Positions 21,486 through 32,509 of a stretch of DNA of 64,000 nucleotides are shown here, piece by piece. Within the stretch, counting starts at the first letter, position 1. Each line of letters begins with the position of its first letter. Below the pieces are notes generated by a model. That model ran no database searches and was not told where the DNA came from. It saw only the letters and a program-made list of their open reading frames with translations. The stretch spans positions 21,336,001 through 21,400,000 of the forward strand of contig AP031358.1 in assembly GCA_037833965.1 (NCBI GenBank). The letters are read 5' to 3'. The position numbers were made by a program, and so were the translations under genes. Origin of the DNA: Marchantia polymorpha subsp. ruderalis. Its lineage: Eukaryota; Streptophyta; Marchantiopsida; Marchantiales; Marchantiaceae.

Positions 21486-24400
21486 TCAGAAGAAGTCGAA
21501 GTCGAGGTATGAGCCCCCGGATGAAGAATTGGGCACATCGGAGGCAGCGGTCTCTACGACTTTCTTCTCGACGGGGGGAGGGGTTTCGACCTTCGGTTGA
21601 GGCGGAGGCGGGGCTTCCTTTACCTCCTTGGCCTCCTTCCGGGAATGCGACAGCTCCAGCTCGAAGGGCTTGGGGATGTCGGGAGGAGTGGTACACCGGA
21701 TCAGAGCCCAATTCACGCCTTCAAAAAATGGATGTTGCTTGATCTCGGCCGCACCTCTCTTGAATGCCAGTCTGTGCATGGGCTCCTTCACCAGCAGGCC
21801 TCTGATCAGATCCCGAGCCGCGAAGCTCACTCCCGAGGTCTCGGGGAATTTCAGCGGTTGCCCGACGACGTTGAATAGCGTGGCTCGATTCCCTGTGCCC
21901 TTGAACGGCGTCTTGCCGTGCAGGAGCTCGTACAGAAAGATCCCGAATGTCCACCAGTCGACAGCACTGCCATGGCCCTCGCCCTTGATGATCTCCGGGG
22001 CCAGATACTCGTGCGTTCCCACGAAAGACATCGAGCGCGCTGCTGTGGGCTCGGCAATCAGCTCCGGGAGTGGTGACACTTGGTGGTGCACGTCGGACTT
22101 CATCCTCGACATTTTTGGTTTTTCGGGCTTGGATTTCTTGGTTCTCGACAGGATCATCCGAGGAACGAAGCACGAGGGTTGCACGCATGCCGGCTGGATG
22201 CAGGCAGGCGTGACGCACGACGGCTCCACACACGAAGGTGTGATGCAGTACGCTGGAATTCTGCGCGACGGATCTGTGTCGCTCCACGAAGACCTCACCA
22301 GCGTCGGGCTGACGACACATCTGAGCGACAGATCAAAATCCGACAGCATGATGTGGCCGTCTTCTCTGACGAGCACGTTCTCCGGCTTCAAATCTCTGTA
22401 CACCACGCCCATCATGTGGAGGTACTCCAGCGCCATCAGCACCTCAGATGCGTAGAATCTGTCACATGCACTTTCAAATCGTCAGGTCTCCTGATGGTCC
22501 AGACACACAGCCAGAGCCGTCCACAGAAAGTCGACACGACGTGAAAACAAACCTCCCGCACAACCACCAATTGTGACATGCTCGAGAAACTGTAGACCAG
22601 AATGAACTTGATGACAATTGGCAAAGCGTGCTGGTACAAATGTGAGCAGCCATGAAAGGACACTCGGTGGAGAATTACCCAAGGAAACTAAAAGCCATAA
22701 AACCCAATTCCCCTCAAAAAAATCTTCACTTCCTTCAGAGGTACAAGTGACTAAATTCAGCCTACTGGTCAAGCAGATCAACCATTTTCTAGATGCTTCA
22801 AGCATTTGTCAAACATCTTAAATTCGCAAGGTGCTTGTAGCCATCTGGGCCTACACTGGGTTGCACTAGAAAGAAAGTCGGGTTAGAATTACTGAGTGTT
22901 TGCTAGTAAACAAATCCCCGACACCGCCACCCCTCTCCCCCTCGCCTCAATTTCGACCGCAGGAAGTGACTCCTCCCGCTAGGGTTTCTAGAGTAATGTG
23001 GCATGAGGCCAATTTGAGTAGCGATTCCTCCCTCCACTCTCTGACTGTCTAAATGGACAGCTTAAGTCTAGGTGGTCGAGGGGAGGCTCGAACTCCAGAT
23101 GATGAGAAAATCAGCTCCAACTGTCCGATGCACATTTTCCATGACAGATTGATTTTGGGGTACTCTTCCCAGAATCAATGCTCAAAGGGAATTCGCATGC
23201 AGTGGCCAGTAATCTGGCAGGAAGTAAGGGATAGCATCCAATGTACAGCTTGCGGGGAGCGCCTCTCGCTCCTCAAAAGCGAAAAGGACTACTCCCAGGA
23301 CAGCATGCACGAGACAACTAACATGGATTCGTTTTGATTGTGCCGCAGGTGACTCGCATGCGGAGCTGGCTAATATCACAACCAGCTGCTAGCGTTCATG
23401 CGAATTGTGCCGATCGGGCACACCTCAGCAGAAGCCGGAGCTAAACCTCTGTCGTCTTCACGAAGAAGCCCAAACAGGCTGGCCCGTGTGTACTAGAAGA
23501 CAGCACAAGCTTGTCACGGATACCAAACACGATGATCATCTCTGGAAAAGAGCTAGAACCTGTCAAACGAGCCCTCATGGTAATCAGCAACTCCCCATTG
23601 AAGTAACCCCCGGGCGTTCCGTGATCATGAAAATCCATCCACACTGTTAAACGAGGTCGAGGACTTCCAGTCAGCCCACACGCTTTGGGCAGTGACACCC
23701 ACTGCGCGACGCCAAATCGATGAAAGCGCAAATTCCTCCCTTACAAAAGGAACCACAGCAAGATGCTGCCGAGAAGATAAGAGGGGAAACCTACACCGAT
23801 AAGTTCGGGGTTGTGGGTGACTCGAGCACGGAAGTTGTGCTCGGCTGTGGTCAATGTTCAGAGGGGGCAGGATGCCAGAGACGCCGAGCACAAACCTGCT
23901 TTTCACGGCAGCAGAACGAGAGGACAAGCAAGAGAAAGAGATGATTCGAGGTTTGAGAATGGCGTACCGAGCAGCAGCCTCCGTGAAGTGTTTGCCCGGC
24001 TGCCTTTGGCGGAGGGCGTGCAGATCGCCTCCGGTGCAGAACTCCATGACGAGGCACGAGAACTTCTCGGTCTCGAAATGAGTGTAGAGGGTGGGGAGGA
24101 AAGGGTGATCCAACAGAGCCAATATCTCGCGCTCCGTTTGAGCTCGCAGGAGCTTCTTCCGGCTAGCCAGCGAGCCCTTGTCCATAACCTTCATGGCGAA
24201 GTAGCAGTTGCTGGCCCTCAGCTCGGCCAAATACACACTACCGATGTCTCCGCAACCCAATCGCTTCAAAAGCTTGAAGTGACTCAATCCCATGGCGCCA
24301 TCCCGATGTTTCACGGCCTGAATCGCCTCCCACCGCTTGTCATTCGACTTGTGGGGCTTGTTGTTCCCGCTATTGAAGCTTATGCTGCTGGTAAAGCTCT

Positions 24401-24737
24401 CATTGCTGTCACTGACGCCGCTACTCGTACTAGCCCGACTAACACTGCTACTCTTGACACTCTCGCACGACTCGAGCCTCCCGCTGCTCTTGGCACCCAC
24501 GCTCACCTTCGTCCCGTCCATGTTCAAGTCGCTCATCTTCCCGCTAAGGCTCGTCTTGGCGCTGTTGCTTCCCGTGACGCTACTGAGGCTACTCTTCGTG
24601 TTGGCATCAATGCTGCTGTTGTTCGAACTGGCAGTGTCGCTCGTGGGCGCCGAATTGTGGTCCCAGCTCAGCTTCCTCCCCGTCTCCGCACTAGTCATTT
24701 CCTTACGAAGCGCTCCGATGATCGGCGAAGTTGTCAT
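21486..24737 (-). CDS. D6PK-like: AGC VIII protein kinase, D6PK/KIPK type (two exons)
   Basis: Exons 24737-23968 and 22458-21486, GT-AG intron of 1509 bases, together 580 residues. Ser-rich N-terminal region, then [13 protein letters not shown] (135-147), the D6PK-type entry. Kinase signatures: Gly loop GCGDIGSV (161-168), catalytic AMK (Lys 183), YRDLKPEN (277-284, Asp 279) and DFD (297-299), the plant AGC VIII replacement for DFG. The junction restores [11 protein letters not shown]. An activation-segment insert of about 95 residues holds six Cys-x-x-Pro pentapeptides (about 328-356) and a basic stretch [14 protein letters not shown] (364-377), both known membrane-association elements of D6PK. 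The activation loop [12 protein letters not shown] carries the PDK1-site Ser 401. The protein ends SYLDFDFF, a PIF-type hydrophobic motif. D6PKs phosphorylate PIN auxin carriers at the plasma membrane; that role here is inferred from family. Confidence 0.95.
22459..23967 (-). other. Intron of the AGC kinase gene
   Basis: It begins GTACGC after CTGCTCG and ends GTGACAG before ATTCTACGC. At 1509 bases it is the longest intron I placed. Frames inside it (for example 23053-23337 +) have no homology. A short pyrimidine-rich GC tract lies near 22,920-22,980. Confidence 0.85.
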
Positions 24738-26078
24738 TGATCGACCAACTCCGGCGCACGCTCATCACCCGAGAGGGAGCGCTACTACACCCATTGTCCG
24801 CAGAATGCCGGCGCTTCCCTCATTCTCCTCGAGGGCTCGATGCAGTGAAGTGAAGTGAAGTGCAATGAGGTCGATGAAACTCTGCCCCAGGCCCGAGCTC
24901 GCTCTCAAGCCTTCAATCGGGCCAAGCCCACTCGAGGCCCAGAGTGGCGCAGCACCACAGACGCCGACGGGGGTCTCATTCCGAGACTGCCTCCCCAGTG
25001 CGCTCTGCTCTCGCCGCAATCCAGCTTCTGTACAATCTGCACAACACCAGAACCACGCTGTGTCAGCCACGGCAAGCCCACACGCCATTCACCGACGACG
25101 CTCGCCGCCACTCCCCCTCCCTGTCTTCCTTCCTTCCTCCCTTCCTTCCGCCGCTCGAATTTGGCTGACAGCTCTAGCTCTCGAGAGAGTGACAGAGTGG
25201 GCAGCAAGAGGAACTCTGAAGAGAACAGGATTTGGAGCTGGACCGCGAGCCCGAGCCCGAGCCCGGCCACTGCACCGACGCTTTTCTCATTGAGCCATCC
25301 GGGGCACGGGGGATAGACACCACACGCATGGCATGAGGGCGGTACGAGGGGAGGAGAGGGCACAGCAGGCCGAGCCCACGAGAACGGGAAAAGAGCTCGA
25401 GGAACGGAATGAGAAGCAAGGCGAGGCGGGGAGGCGGAAAAAAAATTGACAGGGGAATTATGAGGGGCGTGACGGGACAGGCCCGCCCCTCGCCCGACAG
25501 AGAAATCCGAGCCACATGCCACACGCAGAATCGCTCCCTCACTTTCTGTCTGTCTCTCGCTCTCTCTCTCTCTCACCTTGGAGAAAGACCGACTGCGGAG
25601 AATGGCGCAGGTGTGGGAGGTACACCGGCCGTACAGATGTGTCCCCTGCGACGATCACAGCTTTACCTGCCGCATTCGAAACCTGCTCGCGAGGGCAGCC
25701 CGGGCGGACGAGAGCACCAGGGTGTCGGTGGAGGTGAAAACTACAACTCAAATTATACAAACGAGGTTGCTATGCACAAGCCGAGATATACACAACAAAC
25801 ACAAACTCGCTGCTCACTCTCACTCGCACTCGCACACAATCACTTTCGCTCCTCCTGGAGCCCACGGAGAAGAAAGCGACTGCCAATCACTCAAGCGAGC
25901 ACGGACAGTCAGCCTGCCCTCTCCCTATCCCACACTACTCCGCTGAACTACGCTGTCCTCGGCACTCACTCCACTTCACTCCACTCCACTCGTCTCCTCT
26001 CAAGTCTCTCAAGTCTCGGCTCCTCGGAGCGAGATCTCTCCACACGAAAAGTTTCGCGCAACGCGACTGAAACAGAGA

Positions 26079-26080
<2 letters not shown>

Positions 26081-26126
<46 letters not shown>
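26081..26126. repeat. (GA)n microsatellite
   Basis: About 23 perfect GA units. Confidence 0.95.
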
Positions 26127-26130
<4 letters not shown>

Positions 26131-26447
26131 CGGTCAGCCCGTCATCAACATTCGCAGGGCTTCCTCCCCGTCTTCTCTCGCGCACAGATGCTAGTCGACA
26201 AGAAAGAAGAAGGCTGAGACGAAAGAGAAGCAGACAGACGGGCACCAAGACCTCCTCCTCCTCCTCCTCCTCCTCTCCTCTCCCCCTTCCGCTTGCCCCT
26301 CCTGAACCCACCCCACAAGCACCCGCCTCCTCCTCACTCACCCCGGCAGAACCCCCGGCCTACTACACAGGTTACTCCACCACAACGAGCTCACGAAAGA
26401 AAAATCGTAAACAAAATGTCCCTCGCTGCTCCCTGGCCAAACCCTCT

Positions 26448-26450
<3 letters not shown>

Positions 26451-26482
<32 letters not shown>
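26451..26482. repeat. (CT)n microsatellite
   Basis: About 16 perfect CT units. It is complementary to the (GA)n at 26081-26126 read in the same direction, so the two tracts together could pair as a long imperfect inverted repeat. Confidence 0.95.
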
Positions 26483-26483
<1 letters not shown>

Positions 26484-29400
26484 GACTGCACTGTTTCTGC
26501 TCCTCCTCCTCCTCCTCCTCTTCTTCTCCGCCGCTCGGAATCGCGGCTCCTCTCCAGCTACTTACATCCACATTCTACAAACGAGCCATGTCACGTCCCG
26601 TCTCCTATCGTCCCCTCCCTCCCCTCCACTACCCCCTCCACGCCAGTCCCTGCCCCGTCCTCTCTCTCTCTCTCTCTCTCACTCTCTCTCCCACTCTCGA
26701 CCCCACCTTCTCCTTCCACTCCGCTTCAGTCAAGCGAAGCGAAGCCCAGCCCCAGCCCCAAGCCCAAGTCCGGTCCAGTCCGGTTCAGTCCAGTCCAAAG
26801 CAGCAGCACCCAGAGTAAGCGAGCTCTCCAACAAAGCGAAAGTGGCTCTTCGGGGGCAAACTTAATCCTCCGCTGGTGGAGCCTTGAAGCAGCCGAGGCA
26901 GAAGCAGAAGCACCTCCTCTCCTCCTCGTCCTGCGGCTCGTCCCGTGCAGCAGATGTTGCAGATGGAGCTGCGAGAGTGATTCACGTCCAGGAGGGGGCA
27001 GAGAGCGGAGTAAAAGGTCAAACGCTCGCGGAGACCGGTAACTAAGAGAGAGATAATAAACCCGACTGTGCCGCTGCTGCCGCTGTACAGAGGGGGGCCA
27101 AGTACAGCGTCGTTGGTTTCGTTTGCCTGGCACGGTTTGACGTGATGTGATGGGGTGGGGGGGGGGGTTCTGGTGAGGGGAGGGTGAGGTAAAGGGGGGT
27201 GAGGGGAGGGGGTAAATGGCGGCGAACGTGACATGTATTAAAACGCAACGTGGTAAATCTCGCTTTTGGATGACAGCCACCGTCGGACGCCGTCGAGGGC
27301 TTGGCGGACGGGGCTGACGGTGCGGCTCGGTCAGCCGTCTGCGGATGACGGTTTGCGGAGATCACCCGACCATTTACTGCGCACTAATAATGACTCGCTC
27401 CGGACAATGACAGAGGCTGGAGGGTTAGAGCCCCCGGTTAAGTGCAACCCGGGGTTGGGTCTGGCTTTCCCGCCAGTGCCACGTCAGCGTACCTCAGCCC
27501 CGATAACTGCTGACAGCACCCTGAATCCCTGATCCTGTCAGCCTTCCCCCTCCCCCCCTCTATACCCTTGGCAGAGCAGAAGCGCAGCAGCAGCAGCAGC
27601 CAGCCCCCTCGCTCCTGCTGTCGTATGCCGGCAACTTCCCAACTCTCTCACTGGCTGCCGGCGGTGCCTCTCCCTCCTCCATCTCCAGCGATGGATGGAG
27701 CCCTGGATTTGCTTTAATGACGGGTTAGAGTAGCACTAGCCCGACATCCCCCGAAATCCCAGAACGTTCAGCGAGGCCTGATCTGTCTCGAGCGGTAGCC
27801 CATGGACTCAGGAACTGGATTCCAACCAATCCTTTTGTCTACAGTGGGCCTTAACCAACCATGCACTCATCTCGCCCCCAAACTTAGCTCGGAGCCAGCA
27901 TCGAGCAAATTGGTCGATATTTGATCCCACCGCAATTCACACGTTTTCTACGCTGTCTTGGCTGTGAGAATGATTATTTAGCTCGCCTCCACATGTTTTC
28001 TTTCCGTGGATAATTCAGCAACTTTGATTGTCTCCATTTCTTTGTACGATGGGAAAGGAGGTTCAGCCCTTCTTATTGTGAGACTTATAACGGTGGATTT
28101 GATCACTTACCTGTCACCCTCCACGAGGACCCTGGTTTTGGGTAACGGGTGAACAAGCTTCAGGATCTTATAAGTTTCTCGTGTTAATCCTTTTCCTAAA
28201 TTTTTGGTCACCATCAAACTTCAATTTGTATTCTGAACTTTGGATCACAATAGGAAGATGATTTCTCGAATAACCCATACTGGTATCTTATGGACCCGAA
28301 GAAATCAGACAAAAAGAAACGGGGTGGGTTTTCTGCGAAATAATTCTTAACCAAAATCAGTAGACTATAATTAAATATTTGCATTCAAATTATATCATAT
28401 TTACATAAATGTTGAAAAAAAACGAAAGTACACCATGTTGTATCAACTTATAAGGAAAAAAATAAAATGTTGATTTCAAAATATTATTGACTTTTTTTCA
28501 AACCCCTTTGAAGACAATATGAGATTAAAGCTTTTACAAGCTATTCAAATATTTGTTCTTTTAGATATTTTGGTTCATAATTTTGATGAACAAAGTCTTA
28601 CAGTTACCATGAAAACAGTCTGGTTGTCCCAACAATTTGATTGTTGGGTCAACCTTGTGGAAGTAAATACAGCGATTTTGTAGAACAATATTTTCAACTT
28701 CTCAACCTATTCGTTTCCCAGAAATCTTTATCTTTTTTTCAGCTAATATATTTTGCGTGGGTAAAATTATTTCAAGGCATGAATAATGCCGCTTAAGTTA
28801 AATAAGTTTTATTGGGATTTATTTTCCAAATGTCGTACGTCATTCATTCTCAACGTAATTTCATTCCCATCAAGTTATGTATCTGATATCATCAGATTTG
28901 GACTGTACAAGTAATTTGATCTAATTTTGGAGTACCTGTGACGATCATTCATAAATTTAGTCCATGAGCTTCTTATCATAAAACTCTTTATATTCTGATA
29001 TAAATAGTATACAATTGAAAAGGTCATACGTTCCTTCAGCACAGAGTATTGTTTGCAACATTATAAGCAAAATTTACATGTTTTTCATCCATGGCAATAG
29101 ATGAAAAATATGAGTTATGTTCAAATGAGATTTTAGATTGTAATCAATGCTGAGTTCATTATTACGCTTTTCAGGGAAATCCTCATAGAAGAATGATATT
29201 TAATGATCTCACTTCTCTATAAAACAAAATAACATATCATGTTGAGGAAATTTTAATTTAGACATTTATTATGGGTGTCAAACAGTACATTGCACTTTTG
29301 ACTCTTTTCGTTCACTAAGTATTGAAAAATTAACCTTGAGGAAAAAACAAGTTTATGCTAGAAGTGATGTTTGGCAGCAGTTTTATAATATAACCTGATA

Positions 29401-29612
29401 CGATTTTCTCAATGATGTCAAATTTATTTTACATATTCGTCTTGCTGTTTGTGAAAACTGTGGACGAAATGATGGCAAGAACAATTCTTTTGCATATTGA
29501 ACAAGGTTGGAGTTTTTCCCACTCTCAATCTTGTCAAGTGAAGAAGGGGTAAGACCTGGATTTGGGCACAATGTATGTGCTACAATTAATACTCCGATCA
29601 AAACTCAAGTCA

Positions 29613-29691
29613 ATGATGCTCATGGACGTTGCTCCTTGATTTGGGTCTACACTGTAGACCCAAATCAAGGAGCAACGTCCATGAGCATCAT
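29613..29691. repeat. Perfect palindrome, 39-base arms, 1-base spacer
   Basis: Arm 29613-29651 is the exact reverse complement of 29653-29691, with a single C between. No mismatches in 39 base pairs. The transcript from either strand would be a near-perfect hairpin with almost no loop. Confidence 0.95.
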
Positions 29692-29714
29692 ATACTGTAG
29701 ACTCTACAGTATAT
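29690..29714. repeat. Second adjacent perfect palindrome, 12-base arms, 1-base spacer
   Basis: ATATACTGTAGA (29690-29701), C, then TCTACAGTATAT (29703-29714). It overlaps the end of the larger palindrome by two bases and reuses the CTGTAGA present at that palindrome's centre. Confidence 0.95.
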
Positions 29715-30328
29715 GATTGAAGTGAACTGAGATAACGCCCAAAAAGGTCACAACGCAGACCTTGACATCGCCAATATTCGTTCCTATGACCTGCTGGAGT
29801 CGCGACTGTTTCTGGGCTCTTAGGATTCAAGGAAGTTGCTGTGCTCTTGCACAAGGGAGCTGGATTAATTTTTTCTGAGTATTTGATACATGTCAGTGCG
29901 TAGTGCACGTCTCTTGCAGAGCAAGACCTTTGATGGGAGCGGATCATGCTTAAAGCGAGACCTCTAATGACGGGCCCGGGGAGCTCAGGGTCTCAGACAT
30001 AGATTTCATGCTTTCAATTACCTTCTTCACAAGATCATCGCAAGGAGCCCTCGGTCTGATCACGGGCCTCGTGTCATCTTCTTCAGGGGGCTCGCAGGCT
30101 CGCTAGCTCAAGCGATGCACTTCGGTCGCGGGCCGTCATTCAGAACATCGGGGAAGCATTGCACTGGCGTCCATTCCTCCTGTCACACTAAATGTCTGTT
30201 ACTCATTCAATGTCGTCTCGATTCTTCCCAACTCTCTCTACAAACATTCGGTTTGGCATGTTGCCGTTGATTGAGTTATTCCCATGTCACGAGTATTTCG
30301 ATCTTCACATGTACTATAATTTAAGGAC

Positions 30329-30351
30329 GGAGGGAGGGAGGGAGGGAGGGG
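30329..30351. repeat. (GGGA)n simple repeat
   Basis: Five GGGA-type units plus flanking G runs. Confidence 0.85.
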
Positions 30352-32316
30352 ACCCTGCCTGCACGTCAGAAATTCGCCACCGGCAGCAGCTCCAGAGATG
30401 GTAGTGAATGCAGGAATATATTACTTCCGTATGAGTATAATATTGTTGGGACGCTTTGGCAAGGCTACGAGCCGAGCTTGATGACTTTGGACCGACTCGT
30501 GTTTTTTGTTTCTTCCCCGATCTCGTCTTCCGAGACCTGGGGTAATAATTTATGCGAGAAACAGTTAACCTTAATCCCAGTCAGGAAAGCTTTTCCATCT
30601 GAATGCCGAATCTCTTTCTCAGTGAGGCGTGTCACCGTCGTATGGTTTATACGTGAGAGACCCCGGAGGTATAAATCCGTGCATGTGATGGAGTTTATAA
30701 GCGTGAGTATTTAAGACCCACTTGGGAGTGTCCTTTGTACAAGTAAGTTAGTACACCAACAAATAAGTTTACAGTCTTGACTTTACGAGCTGAAATCAAA
30801 GCAAGCTCTTAATTCCGGGTGAATCAATCGATTTATGAAATGCCTCCCTGGGCAATCTTTAAAGGGTCCATTGTCTGCGAGGATGCTAGCTTTGTTCACA
30901 TCCGGTGCTTGTTCTTGTTCTTCTTCTTGTCCATGGTTCACTAATGGAAACTTCTTTGGAGGCAATCGAGTGTTTTCTCAGTGAACACAAGAAGGTTCTC
31001 TTCACAACATAATATGCAAAAGTCCATGAAATCCATGGCACCTCTTCCGAACCGTGTGAATGATCACCCTCAGCAACCTCAATCAACCGCTGAACTTACG
31101 TTTCGAAATTCGAATTCCCTCTGGATTGGTCAAGTGTACCCATATGACCATCTGAGGTTCTTGGCGGTTATTGACCAGATGACTAGCATTAAGTGCAATT
31201 TCAAGCGCACATAGGATGAAATTACAGATTTTTTCCCCTAGTTCATAACTACGCTACGGACCGTACCTTTCTATTCCCCTGCTCTTAATCTCTTTAGCAT
31301 CTCCAAACACAAACATCTTGTTTGCTTTGCCAACTGCTTTGACCAGCCCTGATCTCGTTCTTCCAAGAGAGTCCTTTCTCCAACCCATTACTCCATGGGT
31401 TTGAATACGTAACCTCCATGGACAGCCCTTTGCATCCGATTCAAGTTCAATGTAGTCCTCCAAGAGAATCCGTTCTCGCTTTTAGTTTCTGAATCTCTCT
31501 CACAATAAGGAAACGTTTCTAGGACTCAAATTCAGTTCCCTGAAAGCTCAGCTCAAGTATCATAGAATTAACTCCAAATCCATCTGGCTTGAAGAAGATC
31601 ATCCATCTGGTCGACATGTAAGAGGAAAATAAAAAGATAGACGTCATCTGGTAGAAGCCTTGTGTAATGTTGTCATCTAAAAAGTGGTTATCTCTGTGAT
31701 CTCATCCCTTTGAATAATAATCTAGTTAAGAAGGCTCTTCCTAAACCTACAGTGCAAGTATGATTATAGAGCAATTTCTACGAATTTAAAAAGTTTCTTC
31801 ATAAAAAATAATTTGATTTCAAACATCAGACGAAGAAACACTCAATTTTTGCCTAAAAGTCAGCTGGTTTGACTATATTTAAAAAAACTTCACTGAGTTG
31901 GATTCATTCTAAGCTTCCTTCGTTCTCGTGTTTTCGTACTTGAGGTATAAGCGGGGTACAAGATATATCGACAGTGGGCCCAAATGTTCGGACCTACAAC
32001 ACATAACCATCATGTGCAAAACGGTTGCAAGGGAATCTCCACAGACTTGCTCAAAAAATATGTATTTACGAGGCGTGAGAAGTCCTCTACCATCGAACTT
32101 CAGGTCTATGGGCGAAAAGCAATGGGCTGTCACTTTCACAATCGGTCCGGGAGTCAGGACACTAACGGGGTGTTAAAATCTGGTTGGCCACGCTAATGCG
32201 TTAACAACATACTGCCCATCTCGTTGCTCGTTTGCAACTACTGCATCGCTCGCTCTGAAAAACACTTTTCCTGCGAGTGCCATCCATCTTTCCAGAAACA
32301 AAAGCCGGAAACCAAG

Positions 32317-32372
32317 TGTGGATTAGAAAGCCGGAAACCAATTTTCCGGCTTTTCCGGCTTTCTAATCCACA
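32317..32372. repeat. Perfect inverted repeat, 19-base arms, 18-base loop, plus direct repeats
   Basis: Arm 32317-32335 is the exact reverse complement of 32354-32372. The loop contains a further TTCCGGCTT, and AAAGCCGGAAACCAA occurs twice in direct orientation (near 32301 and 32328), so one core motif is present several times in both orientations. Confidence 0.9.
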
Positions 32373-32460
32373 TCGCTCCTAATAGGCGATCTATGCGGCG
32401 CAAGAGAAAGCGAATGTAAGCTCTCGTTGTCTCTGGGGAAATGCTTCTTCTTACCCCATG

Positions 32461-32509
32461 CCACTCCACTCCACTCCACTCCACTGAGCTCAGCTCAGCT
32501 CAGCTCAGG
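32461..32509. repeat. Adjacent pentanucleotide runs (CCACT)5 and (AGCTC)4
   Basis: Two different five-base units abut directly. Simple sequence. Confidence 0.9.

Larger units (their letters stand above)
24738..27550 (-). promoter_or_regulatory. Upstream region of the AGC kinase: GC-rich, with CT/GA tracts on the sense strand
   Basis: About 2.8 kb of GC-rich, low-complexity DNA precedes the kinase start codon. In the kinase sense direction it has long CT runs (complement of GA at 26081-26126), GA runs (complement of CT at 26451-26482 and about 26660-26690), GAG/GGA triplet runs near 26251-26275 and 26500-26520, and a GGGGCT-like tract (complement of 26742-26766). Such GA/CT tracts are typical of plant promoters and 5' leaders and are bound by GAGA-binding BPC proteins. 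The long frames reported on both strands are repeats of few residues and not genes. The transcription start cannot be located from sequence. Confidence 0.5.

Noticed and set aside
23060..23105. tRNA 3' half (AGTTCGAGCC on the minus strand)
   Set aside because: Only a partial B-box; no stems or acceptor arm can be drawn.
23811..24740. 309-codon plus-strand frame opposite kinase exon 1
   Set aside because: Antisense shadow of the Ser-rich kinase N-terminus; composition is low-complexity and it opens on a non-ATG codon.
25409..26194. 261-codon plus-strand frame upstream of the kinase
   Set aside because: Ends in an Arg-Glu run encoded by the (GA)n microsatellite and has no domain; simple-sequence artefact.
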